Virus record (IMG/VR): IMGVR_UViG_3300048024_000708
Span: 1 to 33,361 of that record
Origin: a virus
Length of the DNA stretch: 33,361 nucleotides
Strand: one strand, 5' to 3'
Below the pieces are notes generated by a model. It was not told where the DNA came from. It saw only the letters and a list, made by a program, of their open reading frames with translations, and made no database searches. Of the stretch, positions 23,901-29,285 are shown piece by piece (positions within the stretch are counted from its first letter, which is position 1; every line of letters begins with the position of its first letter). The position numbers and the translations under genes are program-made.

Positions 23901-26769
23901 AGGAGATACCTCTGATCTTACAAGTCTATCTAATTTATTTGATAGAAGATTTCCACGACTATCATTTAATCACCGACCCATACATGGAAGATTAACATCT
24001 CTAAATGAAAACCAAAGTGATTATAATTCAATAGTAGACCCAAACTATACATCACGCCAAGACTTTTTAGATAATGAAAGTGAATATAATTACAGGGCGT
24101 TCGGGCCTGTCTTCTTTTTTGATGATGATTTAACAGACCTCTCAAACCAAGATTACATATTAGATGTTACTCCGCTAGATATGGGAGGGTTTAGGCAAAA
24201 CAACATCCAGCAAGATTGGCGTTATATGTTCTCTGATATAGCAGTAAAAGGAATTAAAGGTATAAATGAAATCAATTTTGACGTAAGAAAATTAGAGTCT
24301 TATGGAACTTACAGATTAAGTAATATGTTCCAGTTTTACCTTTACCACTCTTTTACGAATTACAGAACTTATCCTTCAGCAGCAACAAACGGCTTCGTAG
24401 GCTCAGTAGGCTCAATAAACGAGGTTCTATTACACGCAATAGACATATCCCATTGGTGTACAGAAGGAACAAGCGAGCCATCTCGTTTTGTGTACGGAAT
24501 GAGCGCAATCACTAAAGAAGTCGTACTTATTGATTACAATACATCGCCCCCCTCAGAATACGTCACATTCAGAGCGCCAGACTGGGGCTTGGCATGCAAT
24601 ATAAACTTAGAATATACAATATCTAATATTACACCAGGTTCAAGAGTTCAAGTATATAACCTAACTCAAACATATGAGGTTTATAATGATATAGTCAATG
24701 CAAATTCATTGGTAGATTATTTTACTCAAAACGAGATTCAAGAAGGTGATAAAATAAGGGTAAGAGTTACTTATGTAAATGGAACTTCAGCTAATCAGCC
24801 TATAGAACTAATTGAAGAAATTCAATATCCAGGCTTAAATATTTCTCTTGATACATCAAGCTCTACAATTTACAATGCAATTGCTATTGATGGTAGTAGT
24901 GTCGCAGAGTTTGAAGCTGTGAACTATTCTCAATCTAATAAGCCACCAATAATTGAAATCAATGATACAAACAATGAAACTTTTGTAAATAGATTTATAG
25001 CTTGGTATTTCAATGAAATAACAACAGAGAACGGAATAAGTTATTTATATAATGCTTTTATAATTAAATCTGTAAATCAAGTAATAATTAATCCTGATAA
25101 TAATTTTTATTCCAGCTGGTATTATGGAAAGTTTATAGGCGCAACAAAATTTAACAATACAAAATTAGATACATTATATTTTAAAAATGGATCAATATAT
25201 CCATCAGATGGCTCATCTCCTAAAACAGAAGATAGTAATGAAATTATTTTTGATGATTTTATTATTGATTTATCAGCGAAAGATGGGAGTTACGCAGGGC
25301 TAGACGTCGAATTTGTTTTAGTGGAAACGGGAAGCTTCGAGGCTAACGTAAGCACGGATTGTATAGATTGCTTGGGTTCGGAAACCACTCAAGAAGTTTT
25401 AATAACAGAAGAGTTTTATATAGCTAAAACGGAAGTAACTCAATCTCAATATGAACTAATAACTCGCAACAACAACTTAGGTTTAAGCACGAACCCAAGT
25501 CAGTATACTGGGCCCAATTTACCAGTTGAGCAAGTCTCATGGGATAATGTTCAAGATTTCTTCACTATACTAAATACTGAATATTTAGACATTCTACCAA
25601 TAGGGTGGAGCTTTAGTCTACCCTCAGAAGCTGAGTGGGAATTTGCAGGCAGAGGAGGAGTTAACTCTGGATACTACTGGGGAGATACAATTGATTCATC
25701 GAAAGCTAATTATAATTGGGACGGTGGTCAAAACGATGGGAGTGATACTAACAAAACGGTCGATGTAAGCACTTTTGCCCCAAATCCTCTAGGACTTCTT
25801 GATATTCACGGTAATGTATCTGAATGGGTATTAGATCCATTTCAAATGCAATACCCTGGGACATCTACTAAAGATCCAAATGATTATCCTTATGGAGTAG
25901 CTATAGATCCATTCTCTTTTGCGAATTCAGACGAAAGAATAATTAAAGGAGGCGCGTGGAACGATGGAGCAGACGCATTAAAATTCGCATATAGATCGAA
26001 AGCTCTAAAAAACGCAAAGAGTCGTTCATTAGGGTTCAGAATAGCCATACGAAAATCTCCCCTTGTATTGTTTAACAGAGATACTTTTATTTTAGTAACC
26101 TTTGATACCTCAGGATCTATGTCTGGAGCTGAACCGCAAATAAGAGCAGCTCTTTCTGGTGGTTACTTTAAGCAAGGTAGCACTACAGAAAGAAGCCCAG
26201 AGTCAGTTAGGGCAGTCCTACAAGATTATTATGCCACAGGAGGAACAGAATTTGAAGGTAATACTAACCCTGCAACAAATGGAAGAGACGAATACGACGC
26301 AAAAGTACGATTTATAGAAGATCCATCAGAAAGGCATTGGGAATATATAAGAAATAGTAAAGGGACGGGTTTAGGGGTAGGAGTGGGTGACGATTTTGAA
26401 GGAGCTAAAGCTATTATATCTTTAGCCTTTCAGGATGAGTCAAGTCCTTACGGTAACAGCGCCACCAACACCCAAAGCCAACAGGATGTATCAAATTTAA
26501 AAGCAGAAATACTAGCTCTACCAAACAGTGTTTTATTCTTTGGTCATGCTTTCCACGTAACAGGGACTGCTGCATTCAAAACTTACCTGCAAGACATTCA
26601 AAACGGAAAGTCGGGACTTAGCAGTAATTTTACTTTTCAAGATGAGCCATGGAATGAAATGATTGGATTTTCATATGATTTAAATGAAAATGAATCTACT
26701 TTATTTTTTAGGAATAAAATTTTAGAAGCCATAGAGGATAAGGGTTATCAATTACCTGATTTATTTTAA
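11944..26769 (+). CDS. Giant 4941-residue multidomain phage adhesin / receptor-binding candidate
   Basis: One uninterrupted frame of 4941 codons. No signal peptide is seen (MSLRINRRNNFLEIKEG), so export by a secretory route is unlikely and a virion location is inferred. Domains in order (residues approximate): LamG jelly-rolls 70-1245 (first one split by an insert); cadherin-like sandwiches 1290-1440; BspA-like/DUF285 leucine-rich array 1565-2220; FG-GAP-like beta-propeller 2245-2990 carrying inserted sandwich modules; second leucine-rich stretch 2995-4185; sandwich domain 4200-4440; FGE-sulfatase/C-type-lectin-like domain 4450-4706 without catalytic cysteines; von Willebrand A domain 4713-4941 with DTSGS. 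All are adhesive or carbohydrate/protein-binding folds, so attachment to host or particles is the likely job. It is last in the operon begun by the fibre gene. Host-like domain content suggests repeated acquisition. Confidence 0.85.
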   Translation: MSLRINRRNNFLEIKEGSNLKIFKALPKYLKSEIPDHDFPYHLGYCGDTNYGLYSEPSLHHNQDTSFLTSSAVKFDGNEFLETNEISLTNKNNFSISTWIKTSSNLEEVLITDMSYQNSGSFQLKSNNQNNRPEFSVFDGVSFISVTGHSGINDNDWHFLNVNFSCDQATKNSSIEMYIDSELQNSKSITGFIDLENITASGSFSSRENELYKLFDKNNSTYIEMSGSQEESDFYFANPITGGIDKIRYRAINDSAAYGEVKASLILKDKITEEVSTFDFQSFISSNFDSNKGVSNSSTIAKTQTPVPNAIPESGISYGPVDSIFSTGCPTDCSYFDLRGKKWFPLQEYDINYNHESLYNRGFYPLRPQDEIDYETDSAGNIIEHEPKYTYANFNTWQTDTPFLYGRDWDAPQFLDKDIIGFRYKYSPSTTENQTFGMDFSRIIEFGLYLRGNEYSLLETLPLNSFEGLTSNHNESFNLTIGSTASSNKTNFFNGSVDQILLLDKTLTQDDINSFYSERDSIEYSAQLADELKVISWYDFSNTNIIGWDRHNKVTTQELVRLYNFNNTRNDSSSYSVNPELFGSLNFSTETVNFPGYAAFFNGSSYLFDPGGREMDFQSNLTIECFLNFSTIPEDDQQTILSSKNFQVSNTSFEYYFKNDKMYFDIYQLDQKIITVESETLNISTDKYYHIAVCRNRNTINLFFNQSLCGTAELPFYVPISDPENGIYILNGFHGYVQDLRIIQDSAIYEPNLYIDDFYKRLDNQFVERHNLYTTSHYPLQESVTMSDSRGIYIPQGHYLETAHEHKAFNFHKNSFSICLWFRLENLNKSGFILGSWNDEGGYSHSYALRYVKNFRNQVNTLVFLASEDGTNFRSVKTAKLENNIISPESWYFVSITYNGNDKSLNMYLYSDSEFIDSTSMKVNSFFTIPRRDDFQINGVKHTESSNTFLDLSLSQLFFSYRTFSFIDVQKFWNSGVGITYDENDINFNRDLIAWFDFSEGSINDINGNKHLSSSTTFSIVEGRKKLELIDDGSEIFLGKMPGGSNLLFNMSGNRAIYKTSGINSLPSIEFNKDNLSFLDSNFELDFTSSFTLYFCFQSLGNNNDFAPIVDFSNSESEGLSILWKDTPDQNYLGELKLLINGEELILKEGNFIRNTNVVSLEWNVHKEKLFLTINNSRLSSAPRALTKTGLQTNFAKTPLSLGKFYYDFNNELITFNGLLSELILNKNYSDPKILEYFSCKYNAIHPGYPVDYIYDDDNPSMLFDLSELKQTIGEGSTSLGRLKCDLQNPIFSIVDSEDFTINEDGYIALTSPADREIDSYTFTILVEDKDSDLSETISFISYVQIDNIIAIINDSNLVKYVSSENKSAGKNLGRVSTTEPVDWSIFSSSSASVSIDSLGNIELAEDIPDGETTFSFTISATDYQDNITSTTHTVEIVDLEGHTEIEFIPTYNNYLDIETILLPNSAWIEFESEGESDIFEIKTSSLFNSNGLQVLQQYSTIDKSEETHSLSDFFYDETLTYKTALNPTTSLNPEHSYIDSETLNNKSTETNPTSYDQYYSGVIDLFNESDTTPSAADFTKPTELTTHLLNNKFTADQAPISTYFDSSIIENPELSACKKVVDNLKYIADGNPYSVDPPDFDIGRNAHYKIRINTSYNQRNKPCKIRLKTVGLTIISSYSATAPDIKVKADEKSFLQHLSFGGPGLQTNINKLTLDCETDQLISLRYFLRAAGSCNEIEKINFNTKNVITLFEAFSYINTNNESINNSIKNFLNSLSFENLIVATNCFRSSRFTGSNDLNLSSWNTWNLQKIDSMFENAEFYEGGLLFSSQDIDSIDMPRHYGSSSEFDDVNPDSFLPNDSYITYFSGIMNSTFYTKKIRSARSCFQNILISSQDRFSTNLNQQYRIEEVIDYPTKNKNGTDYRVAFMSSQHGRFVRYIRNSINNEYQELGNIDCLLNTELNLNCFELDLCCASRNMFYNTKVEKIKIKNLNFTRKFDLSYFFYNSEFLRFIELPDATPIKPSESLAYSITNMFSNCYFLENLGLKTLEGKYAQFENHKSFIDGFSFFNLDYCVNGSAAFSNCKSITNISIPRFTNILDLSNFAYGCLGVSKIEGFATHSENNPKIVYLSKKADGEFDGMTESEEVDWLIENNLHLQTCNTKNLLSLKYAFYNCGQIQKLVFTGLSTNKVKDFSYTFGNCEKLREIRIGLEYHTNNYRNEIIATDRYNIQQYWENKAEVPAESINFVGSFGSSKGNVKINGKGDVYAESIGGSEVKVFQYNESLNQWDQKGETISPPSNSYNKFGHAIEIDESGDRIIISDFPEPSSAGAGYAQIFEWSGGSWGQLGDTIVSEESLNDTFGADVSISKDGNIVAISTEGDPLTRNASHQVEFQVLTFTNQPGGFLTIYLSETYSSYTTFVIEFSAPETDPTITQNDTTLTLNFPYNNYGVYYPYIIDIINWLNLQPGISAEASSTVNLNNSGLEQSESGQTAYISPITLAKGTKIFSLEDSNWVQLGETISAGQSINLNHNGSIISIGDPEYNTDTANNVGRVEVFEFNSGAWIKLGSTIVGPDTSPILTKTVANIATTDGGAYADPARVIELDLTEEYLNVENFSLNFYQNASEAVLSNGGLDLAINLDFSAADVNEDFFFTIPVQRRESGPQWWGPNYVYQRGGAITVSGAGLNVNTTFTLTFTAAGTPATFDHDIDNNTVTLTYPRFSSNQTFRVWTTGGGSTYLSMGTDPSVISLVNFINNQSGFSATTTAATSFENRSPPGTLQGTYNSTYSGEGQGPYVEQFVNWINNSVENISARITVPYDSETNSGIELDQFLRPQDRSDIVKSYTDADDNRFGYNDINFNGNRVIVGATHSNTEVGEDSGLVKIFDYNGTEWTQVGTTINGHESLAKEGLVSINKVGNIIITGGINKRNFRIFKEINSEWVEQHSESHIISSTKEVSVDMDYSGDNTISIQSSDAVVRTRKEREIQIYNVNGFFDTRECRDFSSMFQSCLMLNHFGGKLVYNSTASSPDDVFGIIEDKIFDSLAFNYKSAVRMDRMFFNVFKDFVSDFVDALESLKRSFAIYGSRTYYIENTEMFPIETIQEIEELIYIFFNLSDPSDLPIKNTATSLFYSSLGIESLASTKRIYSAINAGQTNNIVGWTVEADADTILSDDEIPSTITDNSINTALSVYYDSLAPFFAENDTYSFVPEHKSFFLNFNDREIDSEISLGGIFYNSQNIENVVFLKNPNFKNKINNISSSFFDCRRLRDFIDLRGFDFNTLQTTNNFARNCYHIKYIFFDDTFLSEGNTTSDISFMFYNCFLLQSVNTENWIGNNLYTMAHVFANCHSIEVINFSKLNPEKCLLFNNAFEECNSINELNLNNFSTTSGISFNYMFQNVGAAYPAWEFIYEEYGPPGSAGTVSTEQPDLDYAEGVNAYLLNNYVRDESGNIIPPSSAIDFQFYRNQVYGNWYSLYYGSLNSYYYEKDGFLYIVLDFLRDNFYREAQLTMPTQEEYTMYIDRKWDYSEGLDSLDLTSFDISNAYQADRSPYNTRSTSHLVSTRYRGLFEDKYLPQLLGNSRHWNPDLVNAYSYVSLFLKHKALNNYFYFEKINDSDHPFDYMDQMFQEYEKAYEIDPTPSLAYSLSSPLYPFYTNYNNGLSGGITGMFKGLTINTLTIPENFKINNHSKKFANVDLSSGTASLMKDIMETKSSKLFYSENEILDFVNNSNWDPTNSTTSNNPLYGDFVIALSPSCKELFFRIRVNELNISNEFLESLSATRDISGLFSSACCRNFNENWALKPSEFNRSSYVSGGAIKTNLTDFSKIDTSSALIFTSAFGEAMLENLDLSTLNTNNAFDLTYTFARWDLSLNPLVLSSMDTSNVRSMVGTFSYIKDLSSLTTVPNSVDLSFLNFKKVVNIGEIFRMTHVNIITMPTSRHLFKTSADTNLFNISYAFNGDQTKYSPNEAFYFNNIKEMFDKINLFIRNICLGDTSDLTSLSNLFDRRFPRLSFNHRPIHGRLTSLNENQSDYNSIVDPNYTSRQDFLDNESEYNYRAFGPVFFFDDDLTDLSNQDYILDVTPLDMGGFRQNNIQQDWRYMFSDIAVKGIKGINEINFDVRKLESYGTYRLSNMFQFYLYHSFTNYRTYPSAATNGFVGSVGSINEVLLHAIDISHWCTEGTSEPSRFVYGMSAITKEVVLIDYNTSPPSEYVTFRAPDWGLACNINLEYTISNITPGSRVQVYNLTQTYEVYNDIVNANSLVDYFTQNEIQEGDKIRVRVTYVNGTSANQPIELIEEIQYPGLNISLDTSSSTIYNAIAIDGSSVAEFEAVNYSQSNKPPIIEINDTNNETFVNRFIAWYFNEITTENGISYLYNAFIIKSVNQVIINPDNNFYSSWYYGKFIGATKFNNTKLDTLYFKNGSIYPSDGSSPKTEDSNEIIFDDFIIDLSAKDGSYAGLDVEFVLVETGSFEANVSTDCIDCLGSETTQEVLITEEFYIAKTEVTQSQYELITRNNNLGLSTNPSQYTGPNLPVEQVSWDNVQDFFTILNTEYLDILPIGWSFSLPSEAEWEFAGRGGVNSGYYWGDTIDSSKANYNWDGGQNDGSDTNKTVDVSTFAPNPLGLLDIHGNVSEWVLDPFQMQYPGTSTKDPNDYPYGVAIDPFSFANSDERIIKGGAWNDGADALKFAYRSKALKNAKSRSLGFRIAIRKSPLVLFNRDTFILVTFDTSGSMSGAEPQIRAALSGGYFKQGSTTERSPESVRAVLQDYYATGGTEFEGNTNPATNGRDEYDAKVRFIEDPSERHWEYIRNSKGTGLGVGVGDDFEGAKAIISLAFQDESSPYGNSATNTQSQQDVSNLKAEILALPNSVLFFGHAFHVTGTAAFKTYLQDIQNGKSGLSSNFTFQDEPWNEMIGFSYDLNENESTLFFRNKILEAIEDKGYQLPDLF
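12150..15670 (+). other. LamG (concanavalin-like) domain block of the giant protein
   Basis: Four jelly-roll units. Each shows the pattern 'F-N/D-G ... L ... N-F/S-S-I-S/C-x-W ... W-H/Y-F/H-x-x-V': AVKFDGNEFLET...FSISTWIKT (first), AAFFNGSSYLFD...YYHIAVC (second), HYLETAHEHKAF...SICLWF...WYFVSITYNG (third), SIEFNKDNLSFLDSNFELDF (fourth). The C-terminal half of the first unit (SFNLTIGS...FFNGSVDQILLLD) is displaced about 285 residues downstream. Confidence 0.7.
15810..16260 (+). other. Cadherin-like repeats of the giant protein
   Basis: Two consecutive units, the first with FTINEDGYIALTSPADREID then SYTFTILVEDKDSD, the second with SIDSLGNIELAEDI then TTFSFTISATDYQDN. Both follow the bacterial cadherin pattern 'I.. 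.G.I.L....D.E....YTFTV.A.D'. These are usually calcium-binding spacers or adhesive domains. Confidence 0.6.
16640..18600 (+). other. BspA-like / DUF285 leucine-rich array, first part
   Basis: Repeats of the form 'F-x-N-C-x-x-L/I-x-x-I/L-x-L-P' separated by 22-40 residues, for example MFSNCYFLENLGL, AFSNCKSITNISIPRF and AFYNCGQIQKLVFTGL followed by FSYTFGNCEKLREIRI. BspA-type repeats mediate binding to host proteins and surfaces in bacteria and protists. Confidence 0.7.
18680..20920 (+). other. FG-GAP-like beta-propeller inserted in the leucine-rich array
   Basis: Blades of the type 'V-x-V/I-F-x-Y/W ... W-x-Q-x-G-x-x-I ... FG-x-x-x-x-I-x-x-x-G-x-x-I/V-x-I-x' recur: EVKVFQYNESLNQWDQKGET, YAQIFEWSGGSWGQLGDT, RVEVFEFNSGAWIKLGST, LVKIFDYNGTEWTQVGTT. 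Two of the inter-blade loops are enlarged by beta-sandwich modules (about 19110-19400 and 19670-20400). Confidence 0.68.
20930..24500 (+). other. BspA-like leucine-rich array, second part
   Basis: The repeat pattern resumes directly after the propeller (FSSMFQSCLMLNHFGG) and is densest at 21630-22130: SFFDCRRLRDFIDL, FARNCYHIKYIFFDD, MFYNCFLLQSVNTENW, VFANCHSIEVINF, AFEECNSINELNLNNF. A later cluster (23400-23700) reads AMLENLDLSTLNTNNAFD and LSSMDTSNVRSMVGTF, close to the DUF285 consensus. Confidence 0.68.
25300..26060 (+). other. FGE-sulfatase / C-type-lectin-like domain, catalytically dead
   Basis: Family landmarks are FVLVETGSFEA, FYIAKTEVTQSQYELI, LPVEQVSWDNVQDF, FSLPSEAEWEFAGRGG, GLLDIHGNVSEWVLD, IIKGGAWNDGAD and the closing SLGFRIAIRKS. 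The redox cysteine pair of formylglycine-generating enzymes, expected just after KGG, is missing: no Cys follows residue 4669 in the domain. A ligand-binding rather than enzymatic role is likely. Confidence 0.85.
26080..26650 (+). other. von Willebrand factor A domain at the C-terminus of the giant protein
   Basis: The first strand FILVTFDTSGSMSG carries the metal-ion-dependent adhesion motif DxSxS (D4721, S4723, S4725). The second metal motif is probably the Thr in TGGTEFEG. Later strands include SVLFFGHAFHVTG. It continues to the end of the protein (QLPDLF). Confidence 0.8.
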
Positions 26770-26781
26770 ATCAATTTGATA

Positions 26782-26810
26782 TTGACTTTGATCTTTATTC
26801 AGTCTATAAT
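26782..26810 (+). promoter_or_regulatory. Promoter of nrdB
   Basis: TTGACT (26782-26787), 17 bases, perfect TATAAT (26805-26810). The predicted start near 26817 leaves about a 10-base leader with no Shine-Dalgarno before the ATG at 26827. Confidence 0.72.
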
Positions 26811-26826
26811 CGTTATATATAAAATT

Positions 26827-27840
26827 ATGAAAGATAAAACAGGAGAACTACTAACAAAAAATATTGCAGGGGTAAATAGAATTTTACCTCATAAACATAA
26901 ATACGCATGGGATTTATTTTTAAAAAGTTGCGCTAATAATTGGATGCCTACAGAGATATCAATGCAAAACGATATTCAGCAGTGGAAAAATAACGAAATT
27001 ACAGATGATGAAAAACTTCTAGTTAAGCGTTGTCTTGGCTTTTTTGCTGGGAGCGAGTCCTTAGTTGGCAATAATCTACTTCTTTCGGCATTTAAATTTG
27101 TCACTGACGCTGAATGCCGACAGTACATATTGCGCCAGGCATTCGAAGAAAGCTTGCATAATCTTACGGTAGTTTATATATGCGATAGTTTAGATCTGGA
27201 TATTGAAGAAGTTTTTACTGCGTATGAAACTATTCCTAGTATAAAAGCTAAAGATGACTTTCTAATGAGTATTACTAACGATATTACCCGTCAAGATTTT
27301 AACCCACACAACAAAGAAGGTAAACAAGAAATACTAAGAAACTTCTTAACTTACTGGATCGTCTGCGAAGGAACTTTCTTTTTTAGTGGCTTTGCAATGT
27401 TACTTGCTTTAGGTAGGCAAAATAAACTGCAAGGAGTTTCTGACCAAATAAAATATACATTAAGAGATGAAAGTTCTCACATTGCATTCGGAACTTATTT
27501 AATTAATACATTAATTGAGCAGAACCCATCAATATGGACTAAAGCTATTCAAGATGAATTCGTAGAGCATATAAAGAAAGCTGTAGAGTTAGAAATAGCA
27601 TATGCTCATGATGTACTTCCAACAGGAATACTAGGATTAAATGCAGAAATGTTTGTAGATTACATGCATTATATAGGCAACAGAAGATTAGAAGCTATAG
27701 GCTTAGATTATCGCTTTCCGAGCGACAAAAACCCATTTCCATGGCTAGGAGAAGTAGTAGATGTTCAAGCTATGGGCAACTTCTTTGAGAGAAGGGTTAG
27801 AGAGTACCAACAAAGTGGATCTCTAGAAGACGATTTTTAA
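26827..27840 (+). CDS. nrdB: Ribonucleotide reductase small subunit, class Ic-like (no radical tyrosine)
   Basis: 337 residues from the ATG at 26827 (MKDKTGELLTKN). A frame extension to 26776 would run through the -35 and -10, so it is rejected. The ferritin-like di-metal ligands are E77 (SESLV), E108 and H111 (ESLH), E181 (CEGTFF), E215 and H218 (DESSH). The position of the E. coli radical Tyr122 (four residues after the first ligand His) is Val115, and E77 replaces the usual Asp. Both traits mark the Chlamydia-type class Ic enzymes, which use a Mn/Fe centre instead of a tyrosyl radical. The C-terminus QQSGSLEDDF is the tail that docks to NrdA. nrdA lies 19 kb upstream with the same promoter type. 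Confidence 0.93.
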   Translation: MKDKTGELLTKNIAGVNRILPHKHKYAWDLFLKSCANNWMPTEISMQNDIQQWKNNEITDDEKLLVKRCLGFFAGSESLVGNNLLLSAFKFVTDAECRQYILRQAFEESLHNLTVVYICDSLDLDIEEVFTAYETIPSIKAKDDFLMSITNDITRQDFNPHNKEGKQEILRNFLTYWIVCEGTFFFSGFAMLLALGRQNKLQGVSDQIKYTLRDESSHIAFGTYLINTLIEQNPSIWTKAIQDEFVEHIKKAVELEIAYAHDVLPTGILGLNAEMFVDYMHYIGNRRLEAIGLDYRFPSDKNPFPWLGEVVDVQAMGNFFERRVREYQQSGSLEDDF

Positions 27841-29232
27841 TTATTTATTACTCGACCTTTTAGCTTTTTCTAAAGCTTCTTTGGATGGGCGATCTTTATC
27901 TCCAGGTTTCGCTGGTTTATAATTTTTGCCCATCCTTTTTTTCTTGTCTCTAATATTTTCCCATAAACCTTTTTTATGTCCAGGAGCATGACCAGCTTCA
28001 GAATCTTGTTTAATTTTCTTTTGTAATTCTTCATGAGTTTTTCCTGGCATAAACATAGTTTTTCCATTCTGTTTTTGCTCGTGTATTCCATTTAGTCCTA
28101 GTTTCTTTGCGGCTTGCATAGCTTCACCAGGATTGTCAAAAATATATTTAGCTTGGGATTCGGCAGCCTTTGAATCTTCTTTCTTAGACTCTTTTTTATC
28201 TTTTGATTTGTCAGATTCTTTATCTTTTTTTTCGTCAGGTTTACCACCTTTCTTCTTCATAATAGCTTTTTGTAAAGCAGGGGGTAATTTCTTTTGCTCT
28301 TTAGAGAGTTCCGCTTCTATATCTTCTTTAAAAATTCCATCAAAATCAGCTTGGGACTCATCAAGTAAATCAAATTTTTTAATATCTAAATCAACTTCTA
28401 TACGCTCTTCTTGAGTGATTCCCCAATCTCCATCATCCTCAAGATACACGCTGGATGCTTTAGCTACGTCTTGGTCAGCTTTACGATAAGAATCTTTGAC
28501 TTTACCACCCCTTTTCATTTTCAAAAACATATTGACTCTAGCCATTGCCCATCCACCCCTTGTCATGCCAGGTCGATGAGAGGTAGAGAAAGCTCCAGCT
28601 CCTCTTCTATATATTTTTTTTAATTGTCCAAGAGTAACTTTTTTACTTGGATGTTTTTTATTGTGATCAGAAACTTTTTGCTTTAAACCACTTATAACTT
28701 TTTCTGAAAATGTAATCTTTGAACCTTTTTCTCCAGCACTCCCAGCTTTATTTTTGTTTGAACCTTTTTTCTTCTCTGAAGGTTTGGCTGGAGTTTGAGC
28801 GGCGCTTTTAGGACCAGACCTAGCCTCGCTTTCGTCTAAAAATTCTACCATTTCTTGCTCAGTACCATCTTCCCCCTTGGTCATTTTAGTAACACTCTTC
28901 TTACTCCACATCTTACAACTCCAATATTTAGCCTTAGTCTTAGGTCCAGGATTGTCGCAGCCATGTCTAGCTCTAAAGCTTTTTCGTCTTGCAGGATCAT
29001 CTCGCTTTATAGACATATTCGGATCTCCGAAATTAACTTTTACCACATTACCTTTATCATTTTTAACATAAACTGAAAACTTCTTCGGTCCACCAGGAGT
29101 CCTGAATGGTTTATTTAACTTTTTCCCTTTATTTTTTTCAGCAGCCCAAGCTTCTTCTGAAATAACTTCTTCAGTTCCTTGTTGCGCTAATAACTGATCT
29201 TTAATTTGTTTGGTAAAATCTAATTCTTTCAT
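27841..29232 (-). CDS. Lysine-rich phage head-associated protein, conserved domains of unknown function
   Basis: 463 residues, very rich in Lys, Glu and Ser. Three conserved blocks stand out. Residues 50-112: KFSVYVKNDKGNVVKVNFGD ... RKSFRARHGCDNPGPKTK ... YWSCKMW, with one Cys pair. Residues 170-250: GLKQKVSDHNKKHPSKKVTL ... IYRRGAGAFSTSHRPG ... GGWAMARVNMFLK (the DUF5824 type, as I recall it). The C-terminal block: GLWENIRDKKKRMG ... AKPGDKDRP (DUF5872-like). The linker 310-370 is low-complexity K/E/D/S. I know such blocks from T4-like marine phages and giant viruses, sometimes fused to prohead proteins; function unproven. The gene converges on nrdB without a gap and has a GTGTAA-N8-ATG start, which supports late expression. 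Confidence 0.62.
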   Translation of the reverse strand: MKELDFTKQIKDQLLAQQGTEEVISEEAWAAEKNKGKKLNKPFRTPGGPKKFSVYVKNDKGNVVKVNFGDPNMSIKRDDPARRKSFRARHGCDNPGPKTKAKYWSCKMWSKKSVTKMTKGEDGTEQEMVEFLDESEARSGPKSAAQTPAKPSEKKKGSNKNKAGSAGEKGSKITFSEKVISGLKQKVSDHNKKHPSKKVTLGQLKKIYRRGAGAFSTSHRPGMTRGGWAMARVNMFLKMKRGGKVKDSYRKADQDVAKASSVYLEDDGDWGITQEERIEVDLDIKKFDLLDESQADFDGIFKEDIEAELSKEQKKLPPALQKAIMKKKGGKPDEKKDKESDKSKDKKESKKEDSKAAESQAKYIFDNPGEAMQAAKKLGLNGIHEQKQNGKTMFMPGKTHEELQKKIKQDSEAGHAPGHKKGLWENIRDKKKRMGKNYKPAKPGDKDRPSKEALEKAKRSSNK

Positions 29233-29246
29233 AAGGGAATTTACAC
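29233..29246 (-). promoter_or_regulatory. Candidate late promoter (GTGTAA-N8-ATG) of the head-associated gene
   Basis: On the minus strand GTGTAA (29246-29241), eight bases, then ATG at 29232. It is divergent from an identical element at 29286 on the plus strand. The intervening bases contain AAGGG-like CCCTT but no Shine-Dalgarno. Confidence 0.5.
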
Positions 29247-29247
29247 A

Positions 29248-29266
29248 TTATTTATTTAATAAATAA
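29248..29266. repeat. AT-only inverted repeat between divergent late promoters
   Basis: TTATTTA (29248-29254) and TAAATAA (29260-29266) are perfect complements around TTTAA. It lies between the two divergent GTGTAA elements and could be an operator or chance in AT-rich sequence. Confidence 0.3.
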
Positions 29267-29285
29267 AACTTTTTATATTTTTTGT

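Noticed and set aside
25300-26060. FGE domain as a working sulfatase-activating enzyme
   Set aside because: No cysteine is present at or after the KGG motif, so the catalytic pair is missing.
25900-26769. Variable region of a diversity-generating retroelement
   Set aside because: No reverse transcriptase and no second copy of this segment were seen in the window, and the end of the FGE domain is not enriched in AAC/AAT codons. Elements outside the window remain possible.
26776-26826. N-terminal extension of nrdB by 17 residues (MILTLIFIQSIIVIYKI)
   Set aside because: The extension would be encoded by the promoter itself (TTGACT 26782, TATAAT 26805), and the family homology starts after MKDKTGELL.
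28133-28623. Rightward frames opposite the lysine-rich head-type gene
   Set aside because: They are serine/phenylalanine-rich shadows produced by the Lys/Glu/Asp-rich low-complexity segment.
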